Origin: CAXXOK01 sp963675925
Lineage (GTDB): Bacteria; Bacillota; Clostridia; Christensenellales; Aristaeellaceae
Assembly: GCA_963675925.2 (NCBI GenBank)
Contig: CAXXIB010000004.1
Coordinates: forward strand, 744,001-808,000
Direction: 5' to 3'
Length of the DNA: 64,000 nucleotides
Shown here: positions 53,114-61,555 of the stretch, in pieces
Layout of the letters: the number at the start of each line of letters is the position of its first letter
Position numbering within the stretch: the first letter of the stretch is position 1
Translations under genes and position numbers: made by a program
Notes under the pieces: generated by a model
The model's input: the letters and a program-made list of their open reading frames with translations, nothing else
Databases searched by the model: none
Told to the model about the DNA's origin: nothing

Positions 53114-53287
53114 GAGAAAAATTAAGGTATCTTCATAAAAAAGACGAAATATCGTATTGATTTGTTCCAAAATTGAAACAAAAACCGAAAATTCTGTCGC
53201 AGTACAGTGCACAGTACCCACCATGGGCACTATAAATAAGACGAATCAACACCCGCTTTTGTTCCCGGCACGGGCAAGGGAGAGGGA

Positions 53288-56200
53288 TTAGGCCTGGTCC
53301 GGCGCGGCGCCAAAGTACTGTGTCGTGCCTTCCCCCAGCGAAAGGGAATACAGCGTCACGCTATACACGGGATAGGGCGTGAGCGTTTCAAGCGCGCGGT
53401 GGTACAGGTCCAGCTGCGCTTGGTACAAGGGCCACAGGTCTTTGGCGGTACGCACGGTGTCGGTTTTGTAGTCAACCAGCACCCATTGGCCCTCGTGCAG
53501 GTAGCACAGATCAATAACACCCTGCACGAGCATGCCGTCTTCCTCCGGCAGGGTGAGCACAAAGCCCCATTCGCGTTTGACGGTCGCGGCGTGCAGCGCC
53601 CCCCGGCCCAGTTCGCTTTCAAAAAACGCGGCCAGGGACTCGATGTTGATCAAATCGAAATCGGCCTGGGTAAAGATGCGCCTGCCAAGCATGCCGCCTA
53701 GCTGCGACTGTATCGTATCGCGCAGCGCAGCAGGTGTATCACAGCTGCGCAGCGCAGCGTAATTCAGCAGGCTGAGCGCTTTATGGGTAGCAACGCCACG
53801 GCGTATGCCCGGCTGCTGGGTGGTTGTTTCATGCAGAAAGGCTGGCAGCGCGGGTAAATCGGCAATCTGCCGGGGGCGGGCCAACGTTAGCGGCAGGCGT
53901 TTGCGTTCCACCGTCTCCAGCTCGGCGGGATCATCCTCCCCGGCGGCGTGCAGCGCGGGAATTTCGGGCGCGCTGCTGTGGCGGGCCCGCGCATAGGCGG
54001 TCGCCCCGACCTTGAAGGGCTGATTGCTGAGGACAAGGTGGGGCAGCAGCGGATCATCGGCATCGGGATCGGCCGGGTGTTTTTGGGCTAGCTTGCGGGC
54101 ATCTTCGGTCAGCGCAGCCAGCGCCGCTTGCTGTTTTTCCAGCGTTTCGCGGTCGGATTCGGGATGTAAAATCCGTATGAAATCCACGGCCTCTTCCGCA
54201 GAATTGTGGGAAACGACCGTAAAACACCCTGTTTTATGTGGAAAAGATGTGGATAGAGTTGACGAATCGGAAGGATTGAGGATGTGCGCGTCCCGGTCAG
54301 GATCGCTGCAAAGCGTGACCCATTCCAGCATATGCTTGGCATTGGCCACCGCATAGGCCGACGGCGGGGCGGCGGAAAAGCGGGGTGTTTCCATGCACCC
54401 GGTCAGGATTAACTGATCGCGGGCGCGGGTCATGCCCACGTACAGCACGCGGGCCCGCTCGGCTAGATTTTCGGCTTGTTTGCGCAGGCCGATGGCTGAT
54501 GATAATAGCGTATCGCCCTTCACGCGGCGGATTTCATCCACATAGGGCAGGGCAACGCCAAGCTTTGGATGCATCGCCAGGCCGCCGCTGCCGCGCCGCT
54601 GCATGGGGGATTCCAGCCCCATTAAAAACACTACAGGAAATTCCAGCCCTTTGGATTTGTGAATGGACATGATACGAACAACATCTTCCTTGGGGCCGAT
54701 CACGGTAGGGCTGATGCTTTCTCTGGCGGCGGTGACGGACACAACGGACTGCAAAAACTGTTGTAAATCCCCCGCGCTGTGGGTTTGAAAGGCCACCGCC
54801 TTTTCGCAGAGCAGCCGCAGGTTGGCCTGCCGCAGCTTGCCGTAGGGCTGGCAGCCGTAAAAAGCATACAAGCCTGAGCGGGTTAAAAAGCTCCACAGGT
54901 ATTCGGCCAGCGGCATGGAGCGCATGAGAAAGCGTTCGTGCTGTAGCGAGGCAAGTGCGGCATTGCAGCGCGCCGCCAGCGCATCGGTCCCCTCTGCCAC
55001 GGAGCGCAGCGCATCCAGATAGCTGCCGCGCGGGCAGCGAACGCGCACATCCGCCATTTCCTGATCCGACAGCCCGATAGCAGGGCTGCGCAGGCAGGCC
55101 AGCAGGGAAAGGTCATCGCGAATGTTGTCCATCAGCCGCAGATGGCATAGCACCTGCGTAATTTCTTCGGATTGCAGGCCCGCACCGCTGCCTTCGGCAT
55201 AGACGGGAATGCGCAGGGCTTGCAGCGCGCGGGTGACGACTTCATCCACGCCCTTCATCTGCGGGGCGAGGATGGCGATATCGCGGTAGCGCAGGGTACG
55301 CTGTTTGTTTTCCTTGCGGTCAAAAAACGGCTGCCCCACGAGTTTTTCGATTTCCCTGCCGATGGCGGCGGCCTGCACGCGCGTGCGGTCGGCGCTGTTG
55401 AGCGGTGTGGTAAACAGGTGCAGCTGCACGGGAGGGTCATCTTCCGTCTTCACGCCGGGATACAGCCGTGCGCGGTCATCGTAGGCGATTTCGGTGACAT
55501 CCGGGCGCATGATGCGCTCAAACACGCGGTTGACGGCGCTAAGCACCCTGCCGCGGGAGCGGAAGTTCTGGTTCAGGTCTATGCGCCGCTGCGCCGCGCC
55601 CTCATCGCTTGCAAAGCGCTTTTCCTTGTCCATAAACAGGGTCGGGTCGGCCTGGCGAAAACGGTAGATGGACTGTTTTACATCGCCAACATAGAAAAAC
55701 CGCTGCGCGGCCTCCGGCTCCCCTTGCTTATCGGTTGGACTGCGCTTGATGCTGCGCATCAGCGCTTCCTGCACGCCGGAAATATCCTGATATTCATCGA
55801 CAAACACCGCGTCATACCGCGCGGCCACCGTTTGGCGAATATCCGGATGACGCAGAATTTGCAGGGCCATGTGTTCCAGATCGTTGGGGTCGAGCAGCGA
55901 GCGCTGTTTTTTACGCCGCATATAGTGGTCATGCAGGGAAACACTAAGGTCATGCAGGCCTTGCAAGACGGGCTGCATGGCGTTCAGCCGGGCAATGATG
56001 CGCTCTGGCTCCTGCGAAAGCAAACTGCCCACCTTGCTGGCCAGGGCCTTCAGGCCATCGCGCAGGCGCTTATACTCCAGGTTGATTTCTTTTTCTTCAT
56101 CGTCCAGGTTGCGCAGGCCGGGCATGCGCTCCAGATGAAAGCGCTGCGCCGCCCGCACCACGGCCTGCAAGCCCTGTGGCAGCGCAGAAAGCAGCTCCTG

Positions 56201-56938
56201 CACGGCGGCACAGTCCATCGCAATGGAGGGGATATACTTTTCGGGACACACGGGGTGGGCCGCCAAGCTGTCCAGCTCCCCGGCCAGCTCGCGTGCGCCG
56301 TCAAGCAACACGCGGCAATCCTGTAGCAGCGTTTCGGCCATGGGGCCGGTTTCAAGGTCTGATAGCGTATAGGCTTTGGCGGCGTGCTGCGTCAGCCACG
56401 CAAAGGGCTCGGCCAGTGTCATTAAGAATGGATACAATTCTGTTATCATCGAGACAATCTGCTTGTCTTCGAACTTCGCGGTCAGCTGCCTTGCGGGTTC
56501 GTCACCGGCGGCCGCCCGGTCATACAGGGCATCCATGGCAGCATCCAGCGCTTCCTGATACAGGTTGGAGGCCACGGTCGTATCGGCAATGGCGGATAGC
56601 GGATCGACATCCGCGGCCTGAAAAAACTCGGTCACCAGCGTGTGGCAGAAGCTGTGCAGGGTAGAAATCTGCGCAAGCTCCAGCCGCTGGCGCTGCTTGC
56701 GCAGGGCTGGCGAGGGGTCGCCCGCCATGCGGCGCTTTAAGCGCTCGCGCATTTCCGCCGCCGCTGCGCGTGTAAAGGTAACGACCAGCATACGGTCCAC
56801 TTGCAGGCCCTCGGATTTGAGCATGGTATATATTTTTTCGATCAGCACGGCCGTTTTGCCGCTGCCTGCCGCAGCAGACACCAGCAATTCCCGGTTTTGG
56901 GCGGCAATGGCCGCTTGCTGTTCTCTGGAAAACTCCAT
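53288..56938 (-). CDS. addA: ATP-dependent helicase/nuclease subunit A
   Basis: 1,216 residues from the ATG at 56936-56938 (RBS TGGAGG). UvrD-like helicase with a C-terminal RecB-type nuclease. Walker A VSAAAGSGKTAVLIEKI near residue 20-36, helicase motif II VFVDEYQDISGVQ, later motifs IMSIHKSKGLEFPVVFLMG and LYVGMTRARDQLILTG. Nuclease core GVIDLCYLHEGQWVLVDYKT near 1,150. Processes double-strand breaks as AddAB. The partner addB, normally just upstream, is missing: the neighbour is pepT. AddB must be elsewhere in the genome or absent. Confidence 0.95.
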   Translation of the reverse strand: MEFSREQQAAIAAQNRELLVSAAAGSGKTAVLIEKIYTMLKSEGLQVDRMLVVTFTRAAAAEMRERLKRRMAGDPSPALRKQRQRLELAQISTLHSFCHTLVTEFFQAADVDPLSAIADTTVASNLYQEALDAAMDALYDRAAAGDEPARQLTAKFEDKQIVSMITELYPFLMTLAEPFAWLTQHAAKAYTLSDLETGPMAETLLQDCRVLLDGARELAGELDSLAAHPVCPEKYIPSIAMDCAAVQELLSALPQGLQAVVRAAQRFHLERMPGLRNLDDEEKEINLEYKRLRDGLKALASKVGSLLSQEPERIIARLNAMQPVLQGLHDLSVSLHDHYMRRKKQRSLLDPNDLEHMALQILRHPDIRQTVAARYDAVFVDEYQDISGVQEALMRSIKRSPTDKQGEPEAAQRFFYVGDVKQSIYRFRQADPTLFMDKEKRFASDEGAAQRRIDLNQNFRSRGRVLSAVNRVFERIMRPDVTEIAYDDRARLYPGVKTEDDPPVQLHLFTTPLNSADRTRVQAAAIGREIEKLVGQPFFDRKENKQRTLRYRDIAILAPQMKGVDEVVTRALQALRIPVYAEGSGAGLQSEEITQVLCHLRLMDNIRDDLSLLACLRSPAIGLSDQEMADVRVRCPRGSYLDALRSVAEGTDALAARCNAALASLQHERFLMRSMPLAEYLWSFLTRSGLYAFYGCQPYGKLRQANLRLLCEKAVAFQTHSAGDLQQFLQSVVSVTAARESISPTVIGPKEDVVRIMSIHKSKGLEFPVVFLMGLESPMQRRGSGGLAMHPKLGVALPYVDEIRRVKGDTLLSSAIGLRKQAENLAERARVLYVGMTRARDQLILTGCMETPRFSAAPPSAYAVANAKHMLEWVTLCSDPDRDAHILNPSDSSTLSTSFPHKTGCFTVVSHNSAEEAVDFIRILHPESDRETLEKQQAALAALTEDARKLAQKHPADPDADDPLLPHLVLSNQPFKVGATAYARARHSSAPEIPALHAAGEDDPAELETVERKRLPLTLARPRQIADLPALPAFLHETTTQQPGIRRGVATHKALSLLNYAALRSCDTPAALRDTIQSQLGGMLGRRIFTQADFDLINIESLAAFFESELGRGALHAATVKREWGFVLTLPEEDGMLVQGVIDLCYLHEGQWVLVDYKTDTVRTAKDLWPLYQAQLDLYHRALETLTPYPVYSVTLYSLSLGEGTTQYFGAAPDQA

Positions 56939-56984
56939 AGGGCCTCCAGTCTTCGGGTTCAAGGGGCGGGGAAAGGAATCAGCC

Positions 56985-58187
56985 TTACCGCGCTTTGGCG
57001 ATCTCGATAATCAGCTGTGTTACCTTTTCCAGCTCCGGCACGCTGACATATTCCATCAATCCGTGCACGTTGTGCGAACCGGTGGGGAGGTTGGGACAGG
57101 GTAATCCTTTAAAGGTCAGCATAGCGCCGTCGGTGCCGCCGCGAATGGGGACGACGTTCGGCTCCTCGCCGATGGCACGGATGCCGTCCAGCGCGCGCTG
57201 CACGACCTCGGGGTGTTTGTCGATTTCGTCGCGCATATTATAGTAGGAGTCCTTCATGGTGACGGACACGGTGCCCTCGCCGTACTGGCCGCTTAGATAC
57301 GCGGCGGCATCCAGCATACGCTGCTTGCGTGCGTCAAATTTTTGCCGGTCGTGGTCGCGGAGGATATATTTGAGTGTCGCTTTGATCTCCTCGCCGCTAA
57401 TGGATGCCAGGTGATAAAAGCCCTCCCGGTGCTCGGTGTGGGCCGGGGTTTCGGCCGGTGGCAGCAACGCGGCAAACTCGGTAGCGATCAGTGCGGCGTT
57501 TTTCATAATATTCTTGGAGGTACCGGGGTGCACGTTCACGCCCAGAACCGTAACTTCGGCGGCGCAGGCGTTAAAGCACTCGTAATTGAGCATATTGGGC
57601 GGGCCGCCGTCCACAGTGTAGGCAAAGTCCGCGCCAAAGCCTGCGACATCGAAATAGTCCACACCCTGGCCGATTTCCTCGTCCGGGGTAAAGGCAATAC
57701 AAAGCTTGCCATGCTTGATGCTATTGTCGTTTACCATGCGCTCGCATGCGGCCATGATCGCGGCAATGCCTGCCTTGTCATCCCCGCCCAGCAAGGTGGT
57801 GCCATCGGTGACAATCAGCTCCTCCCCGGCGTTTTTGGACAGCTCCGGAAAGGCTTTTTCCGTCATCACCACGCCGTGGCCAATGGGCAGGTCGCCGCCT
57901 TCGTACACCACGCTGCGGGCATGCACCGGGCCGGTGGGCACGGACGGGGAGGTGTCCATATGCGCGATAAAACCGATGGCGGGCTGATTTTCGGCGTTGG
58001 CCGGAAAGCTTGCGTACACCACGCACTGCTCCGATACGCGTACGTCCTGTGCGCCCAGCGCAGTTAATTCCTGCTCAAGTAGCCTGGCAAGCGTCCACTG
58101 CTTGTCGGAGGAAGGATGCGTGCCGGAGTTTTCGTCTGCACCCGTATCGATGGCGACATACCGGAGAAACCGTTCTTTTGCTGACAT
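56985..58187 (-). CDS. pepT: Peptidase T (tripeptidase)
   Basis: 400 residues from the ATG at 58185-58187 (RBS AAGGAG). M20 metallopeptidase that removes the N-terminal residue from tripeptides. Metal ligands in GFIAHMDTSPSVPTG, LGGDDKAGIAAIMA and FTPDEEIGQGVD. Typical length. The frame open upstream reads through the parS site (MFHVKQ) and is not part of the protein. Confidence 0.95.
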   Translation of the reverse strand: MSAKERFLRYVAIDTGADENSGTHPSSDKQWTLARLLEQELTALGAQDVRVSEQCVVYASFPANAENQPAIGFIAHMDTSPSVPTGPVHARSVVYEGGDLPIGHGVVMTEKAFPELSKNAGEELIVTDGTTLLGGDDKAGIAAIMAACERMVNDNSIKHGKLCIAFTPDEEIGQGVDYFDVAGFGADFAYTVDGGPPNMLNYECFNACAAEVTVLGVNVHPGTSKNIMKNAALIATEFAALLPPAETPAHTEHREGFYHLASISGEEIKATLKYILRDHDRQKFDARKQRMLDAAAYLSGQYGEGTVSVTMKDSYYNMRDEIDKHPEVVQRALDGIRAIGEEPNVVPIRGGTDGAMLTFKGLPCPNLPTGSHNVHGLMEYVSVPELEKVTQLIIEIAKAR

Positions 58188-58242
58188 AGTCAATCTCCTT
58201 GTTTGTAGTATCGTGGTGTAAGCCGCAAGCCAGGCGGCGCGT

Positions 58243-58258
58243 TGTTTCACGTGAAACA
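58243..58258. other. parS centromere site 1
   Basis: TGTTTCACGTGAAACA, a perfect 16-base match to the ParB-binding parS consensus of bacterial chromosomes. It lies between pepT and the Nudix gene, only 1 base after the Nudix stop codon. Such sites cluster near oriC. Confidence 0.93.
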
Positions 58259-58259
58259 A

Positions 58260-58724
58260 TTATCCCTGCCGCTGTTTTAAGCGTGCAACACAATCGGCCA
58301 GGGGTCGGCGGATGATGGGCATGATATTGCTGGGCAGGTGGTCGATGTCGAACCATTGCAGGTCGGTGGTTTCATCAGTCTGCTGCAGCGGCGTGCCGTA
58401 AAAATCCTCGCACAGGTAAAAAACGCCGATGAAATACGCCTGATCGCCGTTGGGGTAGGTGTGGTAAAAATCTTCACCGGAATACACGCCCAGAAATTCC
58501 AGCGCACCGGCGGTCAGGCCGGTTTCCTCCAGCAGCTCACGGCGCGCGGCATCCTCCGGCGTTTCGCCGATTTCTATACTGCCGCCATGATCGCCCCAGG
58601 TATCATTATCCCGGCGGCGCTGCAACAGCAGTTTACCGTTTTGGTGGATGAAAACGCCTGCACCAGCCAGCAGAAGCCTGTCGTGTCCGATTTTTGCCCG
58701 CATGGCGGCGATATAATCGTTCAT
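58260..58724 (-). CDS. Nudix hydrolase
   Basis: 154 residues (RBS GGGAGGG). Nudix box GGSIEIGETPEDAARRELLE followed by ETGL, all key residues present. RRRDNDTWGDHGGSIEIGE is like the MutT/diadenosine-type subgroup. Its stop lies one base from parS site 1. Divergent from the ABC transporter genes. Substrate unknown. Confidence 0.92.
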   Translation of the reverse strand: MNDYIAAMRAKIGHDRLLLAGAGVFIHQNGKLLLQRRRDNDTWGDHGGSIEIGETPEDAARRELLEETGLTAGALEFLGVYSGEDFYHTYPNGDQAYFIGVFYLCEDFYGTPLQQTDETTDLQWFDIDHLPSNIMPIIRRPLADCVARLKQRQG

Positions 58725-58871
58725 CGTACCCTCCCGTGCTTTTCCTCATTCTACCACGCGCAAAAAAGGGCGGCAAGGGATTGACAGCGAAATACCAACA
58801 TGATATCATCGCACTCCTGTGCAAAAATATCTACCCTATGTCAAAGACGAATACAAACAAGCGAGGTACGC

Positions 58872-59846
58872 ATGATCGAGCTGCAAAACATCAGCAAGGC
58901 GTTTCGGGTCGCCAAGCGCAAAACGGGCTTTCGACAAGCGATGAAGGCCTTTGTTTCGCGCGAGGTGGAAACCGTGCACGCGCTGGACAAGGTAAGCTTT
59001 CAGGTCAGCGATGGCGAGATGGTCGGTTATATCGGACCCAACGGTGCGGGCAAGTCTACGACGATTAAAATTATGTGCGGCATCCTCACGCCCGATAGCG
59101 GCGCGTGTGTGATTGACGGCCGTACGCCCTGGAAACAGCGCAGCGCGCATGTACAGCACATCGGCGTGGTGTTTGGCCAGCGCAGCCAGCTGTGGTGGGA
59201 TGTACCTGTGTGCGACAGCTTTACCCTGATTCGCGATATATACCGCGTTGACCCAAAGGCCTATCAGGAAACGCTGGATGAACTGACGGAGCTGCTGCAC
59301 CTGAGTGAATTACTCAAAACGCCCACCCGCAGCTTGAGCCTGGGCCAGCGGATGCGCTGCGAGATCGCCGCTTCGCTGCTCCACCGCCCGACCATGCTGT
59401 TTTTGGATGAGCCGACCATTGGCCTAGATGCCGTGTCGAAAATCGCGGTGCGTCAGTTTATCAAACGTATGAACAAGGAGCACGGCACGACCGTGATTCT
59501 GACCACCCACGATATGCAGGATATAGAAGCGTTGACCGAGCGGATATTGCTGATCGGCAAAGGGCGGATATTGCTGGATGGCAGCCTGCAGGAGCTGAAA
59601 CGCCGTGCCTCGGCGCAGAAAACGCTGGTGGTGGAGTATGCAGGCACACAGCCTTCGCTGCTTCCGGGGATGTGCCTGTGCGAAAGCCGCGAAGGCCGCA
59701 TGGTGATCACCCTCGACCCGGCTGTACTCTCCGCATCGGACGCGATTGCCGCCATCGCCGCGCAAACGGAGATCACCGATGTATCGGTAGCGGGGATCAG
59801 TGCCGAGGAAATGGTGGCGGCGCTCTATCAGGAGTATCAGATATGA
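58872..59846 (+). CDS. ABC-2 exporter ATPase
   Basis: 324 residues from the ATG at 58872. Walker A GYIGPNGAGKSTTIKIM, the signature LSLGQRMRCEIAASLL (Gly-Gln instead of Gly-Gly, common in this subgroup), Walker B MLFLDEPTIGLD, switch His ILTTHDMQD. N-terminal MIELQNISKAFRVAKRKTGF fits the group that pairs with DUF990-type permeases. Overlaps the first permease gene by 4 bases. Confidence 0.93.
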   Translation: MIELQNISKAFRVAKRKTGFRQAMKAFVSREVETVHALDKVSFQVSDGEMVGYIGPNGAGKSTTIKIMCGILTPDSGACVIDGRTPWKQRSAHVQHIGVVFGQRSQLWWDVPVCDSFTLIRDIYRVDPKAYQETLDELTELLHLSELLKTPTRSLSLGQRMRCEIAASLLHRPTMLFLDEPTIGLDAVSKIAVRQFIKRMNKEHGTTVILTTHDMQDIEALTERILLIGKGRILLDGSLQELKRRASAQKTLVVEYAGTQPSLLPGMCLCESREGRMVITLDPAVLSASDAIAAIAAQTEITDVSVAGISAEEMVAALYQEYQI

Positions 59847-60646
59847 AAGCTTACCTGGCGGTGTTCCGCATACGCTTTTCACACACCATCCAGTACCGCG
59901 CGGCGGCCATTGCGGGCATGGTAACCCAGTACGCCTGGGGATTTATGGAACTTTTGATGTTTTCGGCGTTCTATCGCGTTAGCCCGGAAGCCTTTCCCAT
60001 GAGCTTTCAACAAACCGTGAACTACGTGTGGATACAGCAGGCCTTTTTAGCGCTGTTTATGAGCTGGTTTTGGGAAATGGAGATTTTTGATACCATCACC
60101 TCCGGCGCTATTGCCTATGAAATGGCGCGACCGCTGGATTTATACGCGCGCTGGTTTAGCCAGTCGGTCGCAACGCGGCTGGCACGCTGCGTGCTGCGCG
60201 CAGTGCCGATTTTGCTGGTTGCGCTGCTCATCCCCGGCCCGCTGCGCATGACCTTGCCGCCAAACGCCGGACAGTTTACCTTGTTTTTGCTATCGACGCT
60301 GCTATCGCTGGGTGTGGTGGTGGCGTTTTCCATGCTCATTTACATCTCCGCGTTTTGTACGCTGTCAGCAGTCGGTATGCGCGTGATGGCCGCCGTGCTG
60401 GTCGACTTTCTGGCGGGCGGCGTTGTGCCCTTGCCGTTTTTCCCGCCGGTGCTGCGTACTATTGTAGAGCTAACACCCTTTGCCGCCATGCAAAACATGC
60501 CCCTTCGCATATACTCCGGCAATATTGCGGGTACAGAGGCGCTGTTTGGGCTGGCACTGCAGGCGTTTTGGCTGCTGGTCATGGTGTTGTTTGGCAAGTG
60601 GTGGATGCGCAAAGCCCAGACCAAAGTCATTGTGCAGGGAGGTTGA
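59843..60646 (+). CDS. ABC-2 type permease (DUF990-like), subunit 1
   Basis: 267 residues, six membrane segments, start ATG at 59843 overlapping the ATPase stop. Motifs ITSGAIAYEMARPLDLYARW and VDFLAGGVVPLPFFPPVLRT are typical of this permease family. Forms an exporter with the ATPase and the second permease; the cargo is unknown. Confidence 0.88.
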   Translation: MKAYLAVFRIRFSHTIQYRAAAIAGMVTQYAWGFMELLMFSAFYRVSPEAFPMSFQQTVNYVWIQQAFLALFMSWFWEMEIFDTITSGAIAYEMARPLDLYARWFSQSVATRLARCVLRAVPILLVALLIPGPLRMTLPPNAGQFTLFLLSTLLSLGVVVAFSMLIYISAFCTLSAVGMRVMAAVLVDFLAGGVVPLPFFPPVLRTIVELTPFAAMQNMPLRIYSGNIAGTEALFGLALQAFWLLVMVLFGKWWMRKAQTKVIVQGG

Positions 60647-60649
60647 GCC

Positions 60650-61426
60650 ATGAAGCTGTATTTGAAATATTTGTCCATCCATGTTCGCAGCCAGATGCAG
60701 TATAAGCTTTCGTTTGTGCTGCTTACGCTGGGGCAGTGTTTGGTGTCGTTTACGGCACTGCTGGGACTGTGGTTTATGATGAGCCGCTTCCACACGGTAG
60801 AGGGCTTTACCCTGCCTGAGGTGCTGATCGGCTTTTCGGTCGTGCTCATGGCCTTTTCCCTGGCCGAAGCTACAGCGCGCGCTTTTGACCTGTTCCCCCG
60901 CTTGATTGCAAATGGCGAGTTTGATCGTATGCTCATGCGCCCGCGCGGGCTGATCTTCCAGGTGATTGCCGCGAAAATGGAGCTGAGCCGCATCGGCCGC
61001 GTAGTGCAGGCAGCGCTGATGCTGGTCTACGCAATACCCGCCAGCGGCATCGTGTGGACGCCGGACAAGATACTCACCCTGTTGCTGATGATTGCCTGCG
61101 GTACGGTGGTGTTTGGCTGCCTGTTCCTGATTTACGCGGCGATTTCCTTCTTCACGCTGGAAGGATTGGAGTTTATGAACGTGCTCACCGACGGCGGGCG
61201 CGAGTTTGGCCGCTATCCGTTTTCTATCTACGGCAAAGAGGTATTGAAGTTCCTCACCTATGTGGTGCCGATGGCGCTGTTTCAGTACTATCCGCTGCTG
61301 TATTTGCTTGGCCGAGAAACCAGCAAGCTATATATGGTCTTGCCGCTTGTAAGCCTTCTGTTTGTGTTCCCGGCATACGGGTTATGGCGGCTGGGACTAC
61401 GAAATTATAAGTCCACCGGATCGTAA
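60650..61426 (+). CDS. ABC-2 type permease (DUF990-like), subunit 2
   Basis: 258 residues, six membrane segments, 3 bases after the first permease. RLIANGEFDRMLMRPRGLIF matches the same family motif (GELDxxLxRP). Its stop TAA (61424-61426) is followed directly by parS site 2. Confidence 0.88.
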   Translation: MKLYLKYLSIHVRSQMQYKLSFVLLTLGQCLVSFTALLGLWFMMSRFHTVEGFTLPEVLIGFSVVLMAFSLAEATARAFDLFPRLIANGEFDRMLMRPRGLIFQVIAAKMELSRIGRVVQAALMLVYAIPASGIVWTPDKILTLLLMIACGTVVFGCLFLIYAAISFFTLEGLEFMNVLTDGGREFGRYPFSIYGKEVLKFLTYVVPMALFQYYPLLYLLGRETSKLYMVLPLVSLLFVFPAYGLWRLGLRNYKSTGS

Positions 61427-61442
61427 TGTTTCACGTGAAACA
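61427..61442. other. parS centromere site 2
   Basis: A second perfect TGTTTCACGTGAAACA, starting right after the stop codon of the ABC-2 permease, about 3.2 kb from site 1. Confidence 0.93.
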
Positions 61443-61492
61443 ATGGATGGTACATCTAGGAAGATAGCGCAATGCGGCGTAAAAACCGGCCT

Positions 61493-61522
61493 TTGCCTAT
61501 CTTTTTTCATTCGTGCTATAAT
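61493..61522 (+). promoter_or_regulatory. Promoter of glgP
   Basis: TTGCCT (61493-61498), 18-base spacer, perfect TATAAT (61517-61522), 33 bases before the ATG at 61556. Confidence 0.65.
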
Positions 61523-61555
61523 GAAACCTGAAGTTTGTTCCGGGAGGATACATGT

